From: Ferruginibacter sp.
Lineage (GTDB): Bacteria; Bacteroidota; Bacteroidia; Chitinophagales; Chitinophagaceae
Direction of reading: 5' to 3'
Assembly: GCA_025362765.1 (NCBI GenBank)
Contig: JANYFI010000266.1
Coordinates: 1-5,904 of the forward strand
Length of the DNA stretch: 5,904 nucleotides
The first letter of the stretch is position 1. Each line of letters begins with the position of its first letter. The position numbers were made by a program, and so were the translations under genes. This document shows positions 1 through 5,904 of the stretch, piece after piece. The notes below the pieces were generated by a model. That model was not told the origin of the DNA, made no database searches, and was given only the letters and a program-made list of their open reading frames with translations.

Positions 1-64
1 GGCAGCACTCAAACCGAATTGCTTTCGCAGGTAAATAAAATTGTTTCTGTAAAGGAAAATCACG
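1..64. repeat. Left arm of a 64-bp inverted repeat at the window edge
   Basis: Read on the minus strand, bases 64 to 1 match plus-strand bases 232 to 295 at 63 of 64 positions. The only mismatch is 59 against 237, and bases 1-58 are a perfect match. The arm starts exactly at the window edge, so the duplication may extend further left. It interrupts the conserved MoxR reading frame just after the GRDF motif, which suggests it is not the natural sequence here. Confidence 0.97.
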
Positions 65-895
65 CCCTTTGATGGCGGCATTGGCTTTGGAGGCCCGCAA
101 AATTGCAAGCGAAGCCCGAGGTGATGCGCCTAGGTACAAGGAAGGATTATTGCGGGTTTCAATAACAATTTTCGCAATAAATTCAATTAGCCTTGGCTCT
201 ACAACAACAGATTGAATTATTGCCCGGTACTCGTGAATTTCCTTTACAGAAACAATTTTATTTACCTGCGAAAGCAATTCGGTTTGAGTGCTGCCATGCT
301 GGTTGTTAAGAATTCCAATCTCTTCTTGCAGATTGGGATATTGCACATCAATTTTAAAAATAAACCTATCGAGCTGCGCTTCCGGCAAACGATAGGTACC
401 CTCCTGTTCCACCGGATTTTGGGTTGCCAGGATGATAAAAGGAAAACGCATTTCATGTGTTACGCCATCAACGGTTACCTGTCGTTCTTCCATTACTTCA
501 AACAAGGCGGCCTGGGTTTTTGCGGGAGCACGGTTAATTTCATCAATCAAAATAATGTTGCTGAAAACAGGCCCCGGCTTAAAATAAAAGTCTCCTTCTT
601 TTGGGTTAAAAACAGAGGTTCCCACTACATCGCTCGGCATCAGATCGGGGGTAAACTGTATCCTGCTAAAATCTACATCTATGATTTTTGCAATCAGTTT
701 TGCGGTAAGTGTTTTTGCCACTCCCGGAACTCCTTCAATTAAAATATGTCCATCGCATAGCAGGCCGATCATCAGCAGATCCAGCATTTTATGCTGGCCA
801 ACAATTACTTTTCCAATTTCGTTGCGTATGACATGCATTTGCTGGTTAAGGGCAGAAAGATCGGTGCGTTGCTGAAAAATCTCTTGTTCCATCAT
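1..895 (-). CDS. MoxR-family AAA+ ATPase, 3' end missing and last ~18 codons artefactual
   Basis: This is a cytoplasmic AAA+ ATPase of the MoxR family, thought to act as a chaperone-like partner of membrane or vWA/DUF58 proteins. The frame is open from ATG at 895 to the left edge. Visible motifs are Walker A GVPGVAKT (residues 55-62), Walker B IILIDE (114-119) followed by INRAPAKTQ, sensor 1 ATQNP (157-161), the arginine-finger segment PEAQLDRF (171-178) and sensor 2 GASPRAS (256-262, Arg260). The lid continues normally to GRDF (277-280). Residues 281-298 are then unlike MoxR, because bases 1-58 are an inverted copy of an internal part of this same gene. Family members are usually about 320-335 residues, so roughly 40-55 true residues are missing. 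The start ATG overlaps the stop of the upstream DUF4350 gene by 4 nt (ATGA), indicating translational coupling. A second ATG follows immediately at 892. A DUF58 gene would be expected next, outside the window. Confidence 0.96.
   Translation of the reverse strand, partial: MMEQEIFQQRTDLSALNQQMHVIRNEIGKVIVGQHKMLDLLMIGLLCDGHILIEGVPGVAKTLTAKLIAKIIDVDFSRIQFTPDLMPSDVVGTSVFNPKEGDFYFKPGPVFSNIILIDEINRAPAKTQAALFEVMEERQVTVDGVTHEMRFPFIILATQNPVEQEGTYRLPEAQLDRFIFKIDVQYPNLQEEIGILNNQHGSTQTELLSQVNKIVSVKEIHEYRAIIQSVVVEPRLIEFIAKIVIETRNNPSLYLGASPRASLAILRASKANAAIKGRDFPLQKQFYLPAKAIRFECC
232..295. repeat. Right (native) arm of the inverted repeat, inside the MoxR gene
   Basis: This arm encodes MoxR residues from about 201 to 222 on the minus strand, including STQTELLSQVNKIVSVKEI. 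Those residues are continuous with the family fold on both sides, so this is the original copy and 1-64 is the derived one. The two arms are separated by 167 bp (65-231). Confidence 0.95.
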
Positions 896-2097
896 TGGTT
901 TTTTTTATAAAAAATATCTATTTGGCTGTTTAAAAATAACAACTGCTCGTCGCTTATTTCGCCTCCCTCCTGTGCCTCCCTTATTAATTCAAAAAGCGCC
1001 GCAGTGGTTTCTTCCGGAACAGTACTTTTTCTGCTCAGTGTCGTAATAAATTCGTGATTAATTTGACTGGTATTTAAAAAATATTGTTTGCGTATATACT
1101 CCTGAAAATACCTGATCATTTTGCCAGCTATATTCCTGTTATCTTTTTTTTGAAGATACAGCCGACCGATTGTTTCTGTAAATGCTACTGTTGTATTGGC
1201 AGTAGGTAACTTTGTTATTATCACCCGCTGGCGGCGCTTTCCGCCGAATAAAACATAAAGCGCCAGCAGTAGAATCGCCAGCCAAAATGCACCAGCAGTT
1301 GCGGGATATTGCAATAATAACTGAAAGGCATTTTTGCTGTTTTTTGCCGATGGATAATTTCTTTTATTGTAATAATCGTCCCAGTAAATATGTTCCGGTG
1401 TTCTGCCGGTAAAGGCGAAAAGGCTTTGCAGGTACAGATAATTTTTTTTCTGCAATAAAAAATAATTACTTAAAGCCCTTGGTTCACTATGAAGATACAC
1501 TTTTCCGCGGCCATAAAGTATTTCAATAAAATTTGCTTTTCCGTTTTCGTTGGTGCCCAGCACGTTCGTAGTGGCAGTATCATATGCACTAAAATAACTT
1601 ACCATGGGATAATAAAAATAGCTATACGATGCTGCGGTATAAAAAGTGGTATCCAGCGACACAGCAGTATATTTCATGCTTTCAAGCGATTCATTGTTGC
1701 CAAATAGCTGACTGGCCTTGCACCCAAGACTATCCATTAAAGTACTGTCAATATTTTCGCTGCTGATAAATAAAGTATTTCCGCTGTAGGCATAGCTAAG
1801 CATTGCTTTTTGAGCTTCTTCTGTGAGGAATAGATTTTTACTAACAGCAATATATAGTGATGCAGTATCAGCAATGCCTTGCCAGGTACTTTCAAAATGT
1901 TGTTGTTCTACATAAATATTATTGCGGTAAAATATCTGCTGCAGCTGACTGAAAAAAACATATCCGCCGAAAGGATTTTTGTCTTTCTTCGAAAAAGTTT
2001 CTTTTAAATCAGGTAACACCCCTCGCCTGAAATTGCACGATGTAAATGAACATGCCATCACTATAATAAGGGTACTATATAAAAAAAGAATTCTCAA
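892..2097 (-). CDS. DUF4350-type membrane protein (401 aa)
   Basis: Probable DUF4350 protein, assigned from architecture and operon position. Residues 4-20 form a hydrophobic N-terminal signal or anchor ending at FTSC (Cys21), a weak lipobox-like site. Residues 22-265 would be periplasmic and include GGYVFFSQLQQ (44-54), the FIEILYGRGKVYLHSEP stretch (190-206) and WDDYYN (239-244). The last resembles the DEY(Y/H)-type motif that ends the DUF4350 domain. One clear transmembrane helix spans about 267-285 and is followed by KRRQR (287-291), a positive-inside signal, so the last ~110 residues should be cytoplasmic, where the MoxR ATPase acts. The start is TTG: an in-frame TAA lies two codons upstream, and the first in-frame ATG (Met14) would destroy the signal segment. 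The gene begins 11 nt after the DUF4129 stop, and its TGA overlaps the MoxR ATG. The molecular role is unknown. Confidence 0.85.
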   Translation of the reverse strand: MRILFLYSTLIIVMACSFTSCNFRRGVLPDLKETFSKKDKNPFGGYVFFSQLQQIFYRNNIYVEQQHFESTWQGIADTASLYIAVSKNLFLTEEAQKAMLSYAYSGNTLFISSENIDSTLMDSLGCKASQLFGNNESLESMKYTAVSLDTTFYTAASYSYFYYPMVSYFSAYDTATTNVLGTNENGKANFIEILYGRGKVYLHSEPRALSNYFLLQKKNYLYLQSLFAFTGRTPEHIYWDDYYNKRNYPSAKNSKNAFQLLLQYPATAGAFWLAILLLALYVLFGGKRRQRVIITKLPTANTTVAFTETIGRLYLQKKDNRNIAGKMIRYFQEYIRKQYFLNTSQINHEFITTLSRKSTVPEETTAALFELIREAQEGGEISDEQLLFLNSQIDIFYKKNQ

Positions 2098-2108
2098 TAT
2101 TTTTTAGT

Positions 2109-2918
2109 TTATAACCTACCGTTAAACTGTTTAAAATTATTTTGAATTTTGCCAAATAATGTTTCATCCAGCTTAAAGTCTCCATACCAAACATACTCGT
2201 ATTGCAATGTTACCGCTACAAATTCATCTTTATAAGGTTTGCTAAAAACTTCCTGAATATATTGGTTATTTGTTTTGGCAGGCGCAAATGAAATGGCGTT
2301 TCTGCTAGTTAGTTTTTGCAGTGTTTGCAGGTAAAGATATCTTACGGCCATACGAAAGTCGGTGGCCGCAATGGAATCGTTGATTAGCCTGGTATAATCT
2401 GTAGTGGCAAAAGATTCTTCCGGTTTATCAATTACGGCCGTTACTTTATCTGTATACGAATTGCGTTGAAAAAAGCCGGGTGTAAAAAAAAGTTTGTATA
2501 AAACAAAGCCAACAAAAAGTAAGGCCAGTATCCAAAAAAAAGCTTTTACAACAGGAGAAAAAAAGAAGATTTCCAACCAGGATGGCCGCGTTTGCCTGAC
2601 TGGTTCAGTTTGTTGCTTTTTTTGCATTGCCAGTAAAATACTGTCTAATTTTTGGGCATATCCAAAAGACGTCAACTTTTTTAGTGCTTCAGCCGAATCT
2701 GCAGCAATGGCAAGCTGATTTTGATATAAGGCAGAATCGTCGTCCACATCTTTATCTATTGAAATACTTTTTGCATTGAGTAGTATGGAAGACTTTGTAA
2801 GGGAATCAACCTTCATGGAGGAGGAATCCCGGTACACATATTCACTATCCTGCGCCACTGCTTTCAGACAGCAAAATAAAACTAACAGTAACAGGATTAA
2901 AAATCTACTATGCTTCAT
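2109..2918 (-). CDS. DUF4129 domain membrane protein (269 aa)
   Basis: Residues 1-22 are a signal peptide: KHSR, a leucine-rich core, then AVA before QDSE, giving likely cleavage after Ala22. A polar, Ser/Asp-rich periplasmic segment (about 23-112) precedes a single transmembrane helix at about 124-145. The C-terminal part (about 170-266) matches the DUF4129 pattern: DYTRLINDSIAATDFRMAVRY and its YLYLQTLQKL helix (194-203), the KTNNQYIQEV motif (215-224), and VWYGDF (243-248). That domain should face the cytoplasm. Some DUF4129 domains are found at the C-terminus of transglutaminase-like membrane proteins, but no transglutaminase domain is present here. The start ATG lies inside the end of the SpoIIM-like gene (11-nt overlap), and the DUF4350 gene follows after 11 nt. 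The family call is good, but the biochemical function is not known. Confidence 0.88.
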   Translation of the reverse strand: MKHSRFLILLLLVLFCCLKAVAQDSEYVYRDSSSMKVDSLTKSSILLNAKSISIDKDVDDDSALYQNQLAIAADSAEALKKLTSFGYAQKLDSILLAMQKKQQTEPVRQTRPSWLEIFFFSPVVKAFFWILALLFVGFVLYKLFFTPGFFQRNSYTDKVTAVIDKPEESFATTDYTRLINDSIAATDFRMAVRYLYLQTLQKLTSRNAISFAPAKTNNQYIQEVFSKPYKDEFVAVTLQYEYVWYGDFKLDETLFGKIQNNFKQFNGRL

Positions 2919-3933
2919 TTTTTTTTACCGTCAGTTTTTTAAGATCGTTTGTTACAGGCTGAAAATATTTTTTATGCAGCCTGATGGGGTATATAACAAA
3001 ATAACAAATAATAAAAGAAAGCGAAAGGAACAGAATGATGCCACTTGCCCAAATGGGTAATCCCATATTATTTTCCTTATCAAAAGTATTACTCATCAGG
3101 TGCGTTACATAACTTTCAAAAAAAGCAGCTGTAATAAAAACCGGTACCAGTACAATCATTATTTTTAGGGCATCTTTAACTCCGCTTTTAAACGAAGCCT
3201 TTCTGGAATAAGTTCCCGGAAAAAGAATGCCCTGCGCAATCACAAAGCCTGCCGTAGATGCAATTACAAATGCCAGCATTTCCAATGTACCGTGTACCCA
3301 TATCACCATCACTGATTTTAAGCCAAGCCCTTTTGCAAAAAACATGTATTGAAAGCAGCCCAGCATTAACCCGTTTTGCCACATTAAATACAAAGTACCA
3401 ATGCCAGTAAGCAAGCCTCCCGCCACCATCATTAAGGCAACAAAGCTATTATTCATGGCTATGTACACAAACATTGTAAAGGGATTATCGCTTTTGTATA
3501 CACCAAACGGATCGCCTTTGGCAATATTTTCTTCTGTAGCATCTACATAACTGTCAGACAAAACGCCGCGGATAAAAGATTCATCTTTTACCGATCCGAA
3601 TACGCCTATTAAAACAAACAGCAGAAAAACTGTAAAGGCAAATAGCAGTGTTTTGTGGTATTTTTTAAAGAGCAGGGGCAATTCAAATTTCCAAAAGGTA
3701 AAAACACGGTTGTATTTTTCTTTTTTATTTTGATAAATGCTTTGGTAAATACCTGCGGCAATGCCATTGATCCAGCGGGTAAGTTTACTATTGGGATAAA
3801 ATGTTTTTGAGTACGAAAGATCATCCACCAGCGTAATGAAACGCTCGGCAGTTTCATCAGGATCATCAGTTTTTGAACGCTGATAGTTGTTCCATTTATC
3901 AACGTTCTTTTTTATAAACATTCCTTCACGCAT
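2908..3933 (-). CDS. SpoIIM/DUF95-family integral membrane protein (341 aa)
   Basis: This is a polytopic inner-membrane protein of the stage II sporulation protein M-like (DUF95) family. The N-terminal ~90 residues (REGMFIKKNVDKWNNY and following) are soluble and helical. Hydrophobic segments lie at about 94-113, 155-184, 207-236, 257-275 and 295-316. Family signatures are MNNS (160-163), GGLLTGIGTLY (172-182) and the HGTLEM motif (214-219, His214 and Glu218) at the start of a membrane helix. The C-terminus is Lys-rich and cytoplasmic. Met1 is preferred over Met5 because MRE-xx-F(I/V)KKN is the usual N-terminus of Bacteroidota homologues. It is the first gene of the minus-strand operon and overlaps the DUF4129 gene by 11 nt. 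Despite the family name there is no reason to link it to sporulation. In this context it is probably a membrane partner of the MoxR/DUF4350/DUF4129 set. Confidence 0.94.
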   Translation of the reverse strand: MREGMFIKKNVDKWNNYQRSKTDDPDETAERFITLVDDLSYSKTFYPNSKLTRWINGIAAGIYQSIYQNKKEKYNRVFTFWKFELPLLFKKYHKTLLFAFTVFLLFVLIGVFGSVKDESFIRGVLSDSYVDATEENIAKGDPFGVYKSDNPFTMFVYIAMNNSFVALMMVAGGLLTGIGTLYLMWQNGLMLGCFQYMFFAKGLGLKSVMVIWVHGTLEMLAFVIASTAGFVIAQGILFPGTYSRKASFKSGVKDALKIMIVLVPVFITAAFFESYVTHLMSNTFDKENNMGLPIWASGIILFLSLSFIICYFVIYPIRLHKKYFQPVTNDLKKLTVKKNEA

Positions 3934-3958
3934 TTGATAAAAATAAGAAATTATGACT

Positions 3959-3966
3959 GAAAAATA
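3959..3966 (-). promoter_or_regulatory. Possible -7 element for the SpoIIM-to-MoxR operon
   Basis: The minus strand reads TATTTTTC here, one base from the Bacteroidota -7 consensus TAnnTTTG. It would put the transcript start about 20 nt before the ATG at 3933. No TTG is found at the right distance upstream, so the -33 half is missing or very weak. Confidence 0.3.
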
Positions 3967-3971
3967 ATTAT

Positions 3972-4024
3972 TGTTATAACAGCCGTATAGTTAAAACACA
4001 CCAGGCTTTTTATGGTGATAACAG
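3972..4024. promoter_or_regulatory. Paired repeat GT(T/G)ATAACAG in the divergent control region; possible operator
   Basis: The 148-bp gap between the divergent SpoIIM-like and RDD starts contains GTTATAACAG at 3973-3982 and GTGATAACAG at 4015-4024. The copies match at 9 of 10 bases and are offset by 42 bp, about four helical turns. The first copy sits in a perfect 10-bp palindrome, TGTTATAACA (3972-3981). A regulator shared by the two divergent units could bind here, but short AT-rich repeats also arise by chance. Confidence 0.25.
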
Positions 4025-4044
4025 GCCCGTTTAATTTGGATGTT

Positions 4045-4052
4045 TATTTTTG
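4045..4052 (+). promoter_or_regulatory. Probable -7 promoter element for the RDD gene
   Basis: TATTTTTG matches the Bacteroidota -7 consensus TAnnTTTG exactly and lies 29 nt before the RDD start codon, giving a leader of roughly 24 nt. The upstream -33 TTG is not found at the usual spacing, so the call rests on the -7 half only. Confidence 0.45.
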
Positions 4053-4081
4053 TATCTAAACATAAATAACTAATTTGTACC

Positions 4082-4858
4082 ATGTCCGTTATACAAATAG
4101 CTACACCATTTAACATTGATATAGAATTTGAAATTGCCGAATTTCATAAACGCTTGCTAGCTTACCTTATTGATTTTTTTCTGCTGATTCTATATATGTT
4201 TAGCATGCTGTATCTTTTATTCGGTGGCTTTAAAATTGGTGAAGGGGGCATGGGCCTTACAATGATTGTGCTGGTGATCCCGACAATTTTTTACAGCCCG
4301 GTGAGTGAAATCATGTGGAACGGCCTAACGGTTGGAAAAAAAATAATGAAAATAAAAGTTGTTAGCCTCGATGGCGGCGAACCTGAACTGAGCCAATACC
4401 TGCTGAGATGGTTTTTGCGTTTTTATGAATGGGGATTTATCATTTTTACGCTTTTTTGGTTCACTCCGTTTTCAGGCCTGGCGTGGCTGTTTATGGGTGG
4501 TTTAACATCGGTTATTATTATTGGAGTATCGCCCAAAAGCCAACGCCTCGGCGATATTGTAGCAGGTACAGTAGTGGTGAATACACAAACCAGCCTTACA
4601 GTAGATGATACTATTTTTATGCACGTATCCCAAACAGATTATAAGGTAAAGTTTCCTGAAGTAATGCGGCTTAGCGACAGAGATATTAATACTATAAAAA
4701 ATGTCATCAGCCAGTCTGCAAAAACAAATCATTATGATATGTGTAACCGGGTAGCAGTGAAAGTACAGACAGTGCTCAAAGTGTCCACTGACATGTACGC
4801 CATTGATTTTTTGGAGAAAATTCTGGAAGATTATAATTATTTATCTACAAGAGAATAA
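4082..4858 (+). CDS. RDD-family integral membrane protein (258 aa)
   Basis: This is an inner-membrane protein of the RDD family, named for conserved Arg and Asp residues. Near the N-terminus, HKRLLAYLIDF (22-32) supplies the conserved Arg24 and Asp31 at the first membrane helix (about 25-47). Further hydrophobic segments lie at about 57-76, 112-128 and 130-149. NGLTVGKKIMKIKVV (80-94) is the typical loop after the second helix, and SQRLGDIVAGTVVV (153-166) carries the third signature Asp (Asp158). The final ~90 residues (170-258) are polar and probably cytoplasmic, including FPEVMRLSDRDINTIKNV (191-208). This tail is longer than in minimal RDD proteins. The start ATG is the first one after an in-frame TAA at 4067-4069. 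The gene diverges from the SpoIIM operon, and RDD genes commonly sit next to SpoIIM/MoxR clusters in Bacteroidota, so it likely belongs to the same membrane system. Its substrate or activity is unknown. Confidence 0.94.
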   Translation: MSVIQIATPFNIDIEFEIAEFHKRLLAYLIDFFLLILYMFSMLYLLFGGFKIGEGGMGLTMIVLVIPTIFYSPVSEIMWNGLTVGKKIMKIKVVSLDGGEPELSQYLLRWFLRFYEWGFIIFTLFWFTPFSGLAWLFMGGLTSVIIIGVSPKSQRLGDIVAGTVVVNTQTSLTVDDTIFMHVSQTDYKVKFPEVMRLSDRDINTIKNVISQSAKTNHYDMCNRVAVKVQTVLKVSTDMYAIDFLEKILEDYNYLSTRE

Positions 4859-4871
4859 CGTAATAAATTTC

Positions 4872-4901
4872 TTGCCTTTTTTTCTATTAAAGCTAACTTT
4901 C
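4872..4901 (+). promoter_or_regulatory. Bacteroidota-type promoter for the M43 protease gene
   Basis: TTG at 4872-4874 is followed, after exactly 19 nt, by TAACTTTC at 4894-4901. This fits TTG-N19-TAnnTTTG with one mismatch at the last base. Transcription would begin near 4908, about 27 nt before the ATG at 4935. It lies in the 76-bp gap after the RDD gene, in which no hairpin terminator is visible. The protease therefore probably has its own promoter, though some read-through from RDD is possible. Confidence 0.6.
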
Positions 4902-4934
4902 GATCAATTTTATTCACCTCAAATAAAGAAGTAT

Positions 4935-5904
4935 ATGCATCATTTTTTTTACAAACTGGCAACGGTGTTTTTTTTATTAATAACAGGTGAAAAAATTGCT
5001 GCCCAGCAAATTAGCTTATCAACCGTCGAAAAAAAACCGGTACGTTGTTATACAACGGAAGTGATCAGTGAGTATAGAAAAAAATATCCTGCTGCGGAAA
5101 CGGATGCGCAATTTGAAACATGGCTGAGTAAAAAAACACAGGAAAGAAAAGCGCAGCGGGCACAGCTAACAAATTATACCATTCCCATTATATTTCACAT
5201 CATCAGCAAAGGAGAACCTGTTGGTACCACGCCCAATATTAGCGCAACAGCCATTGGTGAGCAGCTATTGCAACTCAATAAAGACTATGCTAACAGTAGC
5301 AACAGCCAGTATGCCGTGGCTGCTAATACAGGCATTCAGTTTGTGTTGGCTAAAAATGATTCATTGGGTAACCCCCTTGCAGAGCCTGGTATACAACGTA
5401 TCAATAGCACCGCTAAAGGTTGGACTGATTACGACCCGGCAGGGTGGACATCGGGTTATGTTGACAGTACTGTAAAAGCTGGATCAATATGGCCTCCCAA
5501 TACCTATTTCAATGTTTGGATAATCCCCGGTATTACAAATGGATCATCTACTTTACTGGGTTACTCAACGTTTCCCGCAAGTTCAACTTTATCCGGATTA
5601 TCAAATGCCGAAACCAATGCCACTGCAGGAGTAGTTATACAGACAGGGTCGGTTGGCAGTATTTTTTCTCCAGGAAGTTGTAGTAATTCTTATGGCTTAG
5701 GTAAAACATTAACCCATGAAACAGGTCATTTTTTTGGGTTGCGGCATATATGGGGAGATGCGAATTGCGGTAATGATTTCTGTGGCGATACCCCTGTACA
5801 TTTTACCAGCAATAGTGGTACACCTTCTCATCCTAAAAGCAACAGTTGCGGCACCGCTGATGAGATGTTTGAAAATTATATGGATTACACAGATGATATT
5901 GTAC
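4935..5904 (+). CDS. Secreted pappalysin-type (M43) zinc metalloprotease, C-terminus beyond the window
   Basis: The frame is open from ATG at 4935 to the right edge (323 complete codons). Residues 1-24 form a signal peptide (hydrophobic core 8-17, IAAQ before QISL). A short propeptide follows and contains Cys38 in the sequence PVRCYT. The catalytic domain starts near YTIPIIFHII (81-90). It carries the metzincin zinc site HETGHFFGLRH (261-271), with zinc ligands His261, His265 and His271 and catalytic Glu262. The Met-turn is ENYMDY (313-318, Met316). CGDTP (283-287) and cysteines 249, 278, 283 and 305 fit the M43 pattern. The protein should be exported and cleave proteins outside the cell. The end of the catalytic domain, and any C-terminal sorting domain such as a type IX secretion signal, lie outside the window. 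The gene is probably unrelated to the neighbouring membrane cluster. Confidence 0.96.
   Translation, partial: MHHFFYKLATVFFLLITGEKIAAQQISLSTVEKKPVRCYTTEVISEYRKKYPAAETDAQFETWLSKKTQERKAQRAQLTNYTIPIIFHIISKGEPVGTTPNISATAIGEQLLQLNKDYANSSNSQYAVAANTGIQFVLAKNDSLGNPLAEPGIQRINSTAKGWTDYDPAGWTSGYVDSTVKAGSIWPPNTYFNVWIIPGITNGSSTLLGYSTFPASSTLSGLSNAETNATAGVVIQTGSVGSIFSPGSCSNSYGLGKTLTHETGHFFGLRHIWGDANCGNDFCGDTPVHFTSNSGTPSHPKSNSCGTADEMFENYMDYTDDIV

Noticed and set aside
1..295. Inverted repeat as the end of an insertion sequence or a transcription terminator
   Set aside because: The arms are copies of MoxR coding sequence, and the loop is also MoxR. There is no transposase, no target-site duplication, and no GC-rich hairpin with a T-tract.
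212..742. Plus-strand open frame of 176 codons opposite the MoxR gene
   Set aside because: It is antisense to strongly conserved MoxR codons (Walker A, Walker B, sensor 1), and its own translation shows no recognisable domain. It is a shadow frame.
2776..3060. Plus-strand open frame across the DUF4129/SpoIIM junction
   Set aside because: It is antisense to two well-supported genes, with no signal or domain of its own.
2908..3933. A role in sporulation implied by the SpoIIM name
   Set aside because: Bacteroidota do not form endospores, no other sporulation genes are present, and the operon context is MoxR/DUF4129/DUF4350.
4859..4934. Intrinsic terminator after the RDD gene
   Set aside because: There is a run of seven or so T residues around 4877-4883, but no stem precedes it.
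5221..5683. Two plus-strand open frames inside the protease region
   Set aside because: They lie out of frame within the M43 catalytic domain, whose frame is fixed by HETGHFFGLRH and the Met-turn.
1..5904. CRISPR array, tRNA, rRNA, phage or transposon genes
   Set aside because: No regularly spaced direct repeats, cloverleaf-like segments, transposase motifs or phage genes were seen on either strand.

Overview
The window looks like chromosomal DNA from a member of the Bacteroidota, probably near the Chitinophagaceae/Sphingobacteriales. The base composition is AT-rich. Start codons follow A-rich stretches instead of Shine-Dalgarno sites. One promoter fits the Bacteroidota -33/-7 pattern (TTG-N19-TAnnTTTG). 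Signal peptides end in the A-Q style common in the phylum. The taxonomic placement is an inference from these traits and the gene set. No search could be run.

Layout. Minus strand, reading from right to left: a SpoIIM/DUF95 integral membrane protein (3933-2908), a DUF4129 membrane protein (2918-2109), a DUF4350 membrane protein (2097-892) and a MoxR-type AAA+ ATPase (895 to the left edge, 3' end missing). The genes overlap or nearly touch (11-nt overlap, 11-nt gap, 4-nt overlap), so they form one tightly coupled operon. Plus strand: an RDD-family membrane protein (4082-4858) diverges from the operon across a 148-bp shared control region. After a 76-bp gap comes a secreted pappalysin-type (M43) zinc metalloprotease (4935 to the right edge, C-terminus missing).

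How the genes fit together. RDD, SpoIIM-like, DUF4129, DUF4350 and MoxR genes, usually followed by a DUF58 gene, recur together in Bacteroidota and some other phyla. The likely picture is a cytoplasmic MoxR ATPase acting with a membrane assembly: DUF4350 and DUF4129 carry periplasmic and cytoplasmic parts, and the SpoIIM-like and RDD proteins are polytopic. The biochemical role of this set is not settled, and nothing here implies sporulation. The M43 protease appears to be a separate transcription unit.

The most important warning concerns the left edge. Bases 1-64 are an inverted copy of bases 232-295 (63 of 64 match). The MoxR reading frame is normal up to about residue 280 and then reads through this inverted copy, replacing the expected C-terminus. 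This looks like a fold-back artefact at a contig end, so the last 18 apparent MoxR residues should not be trusted.
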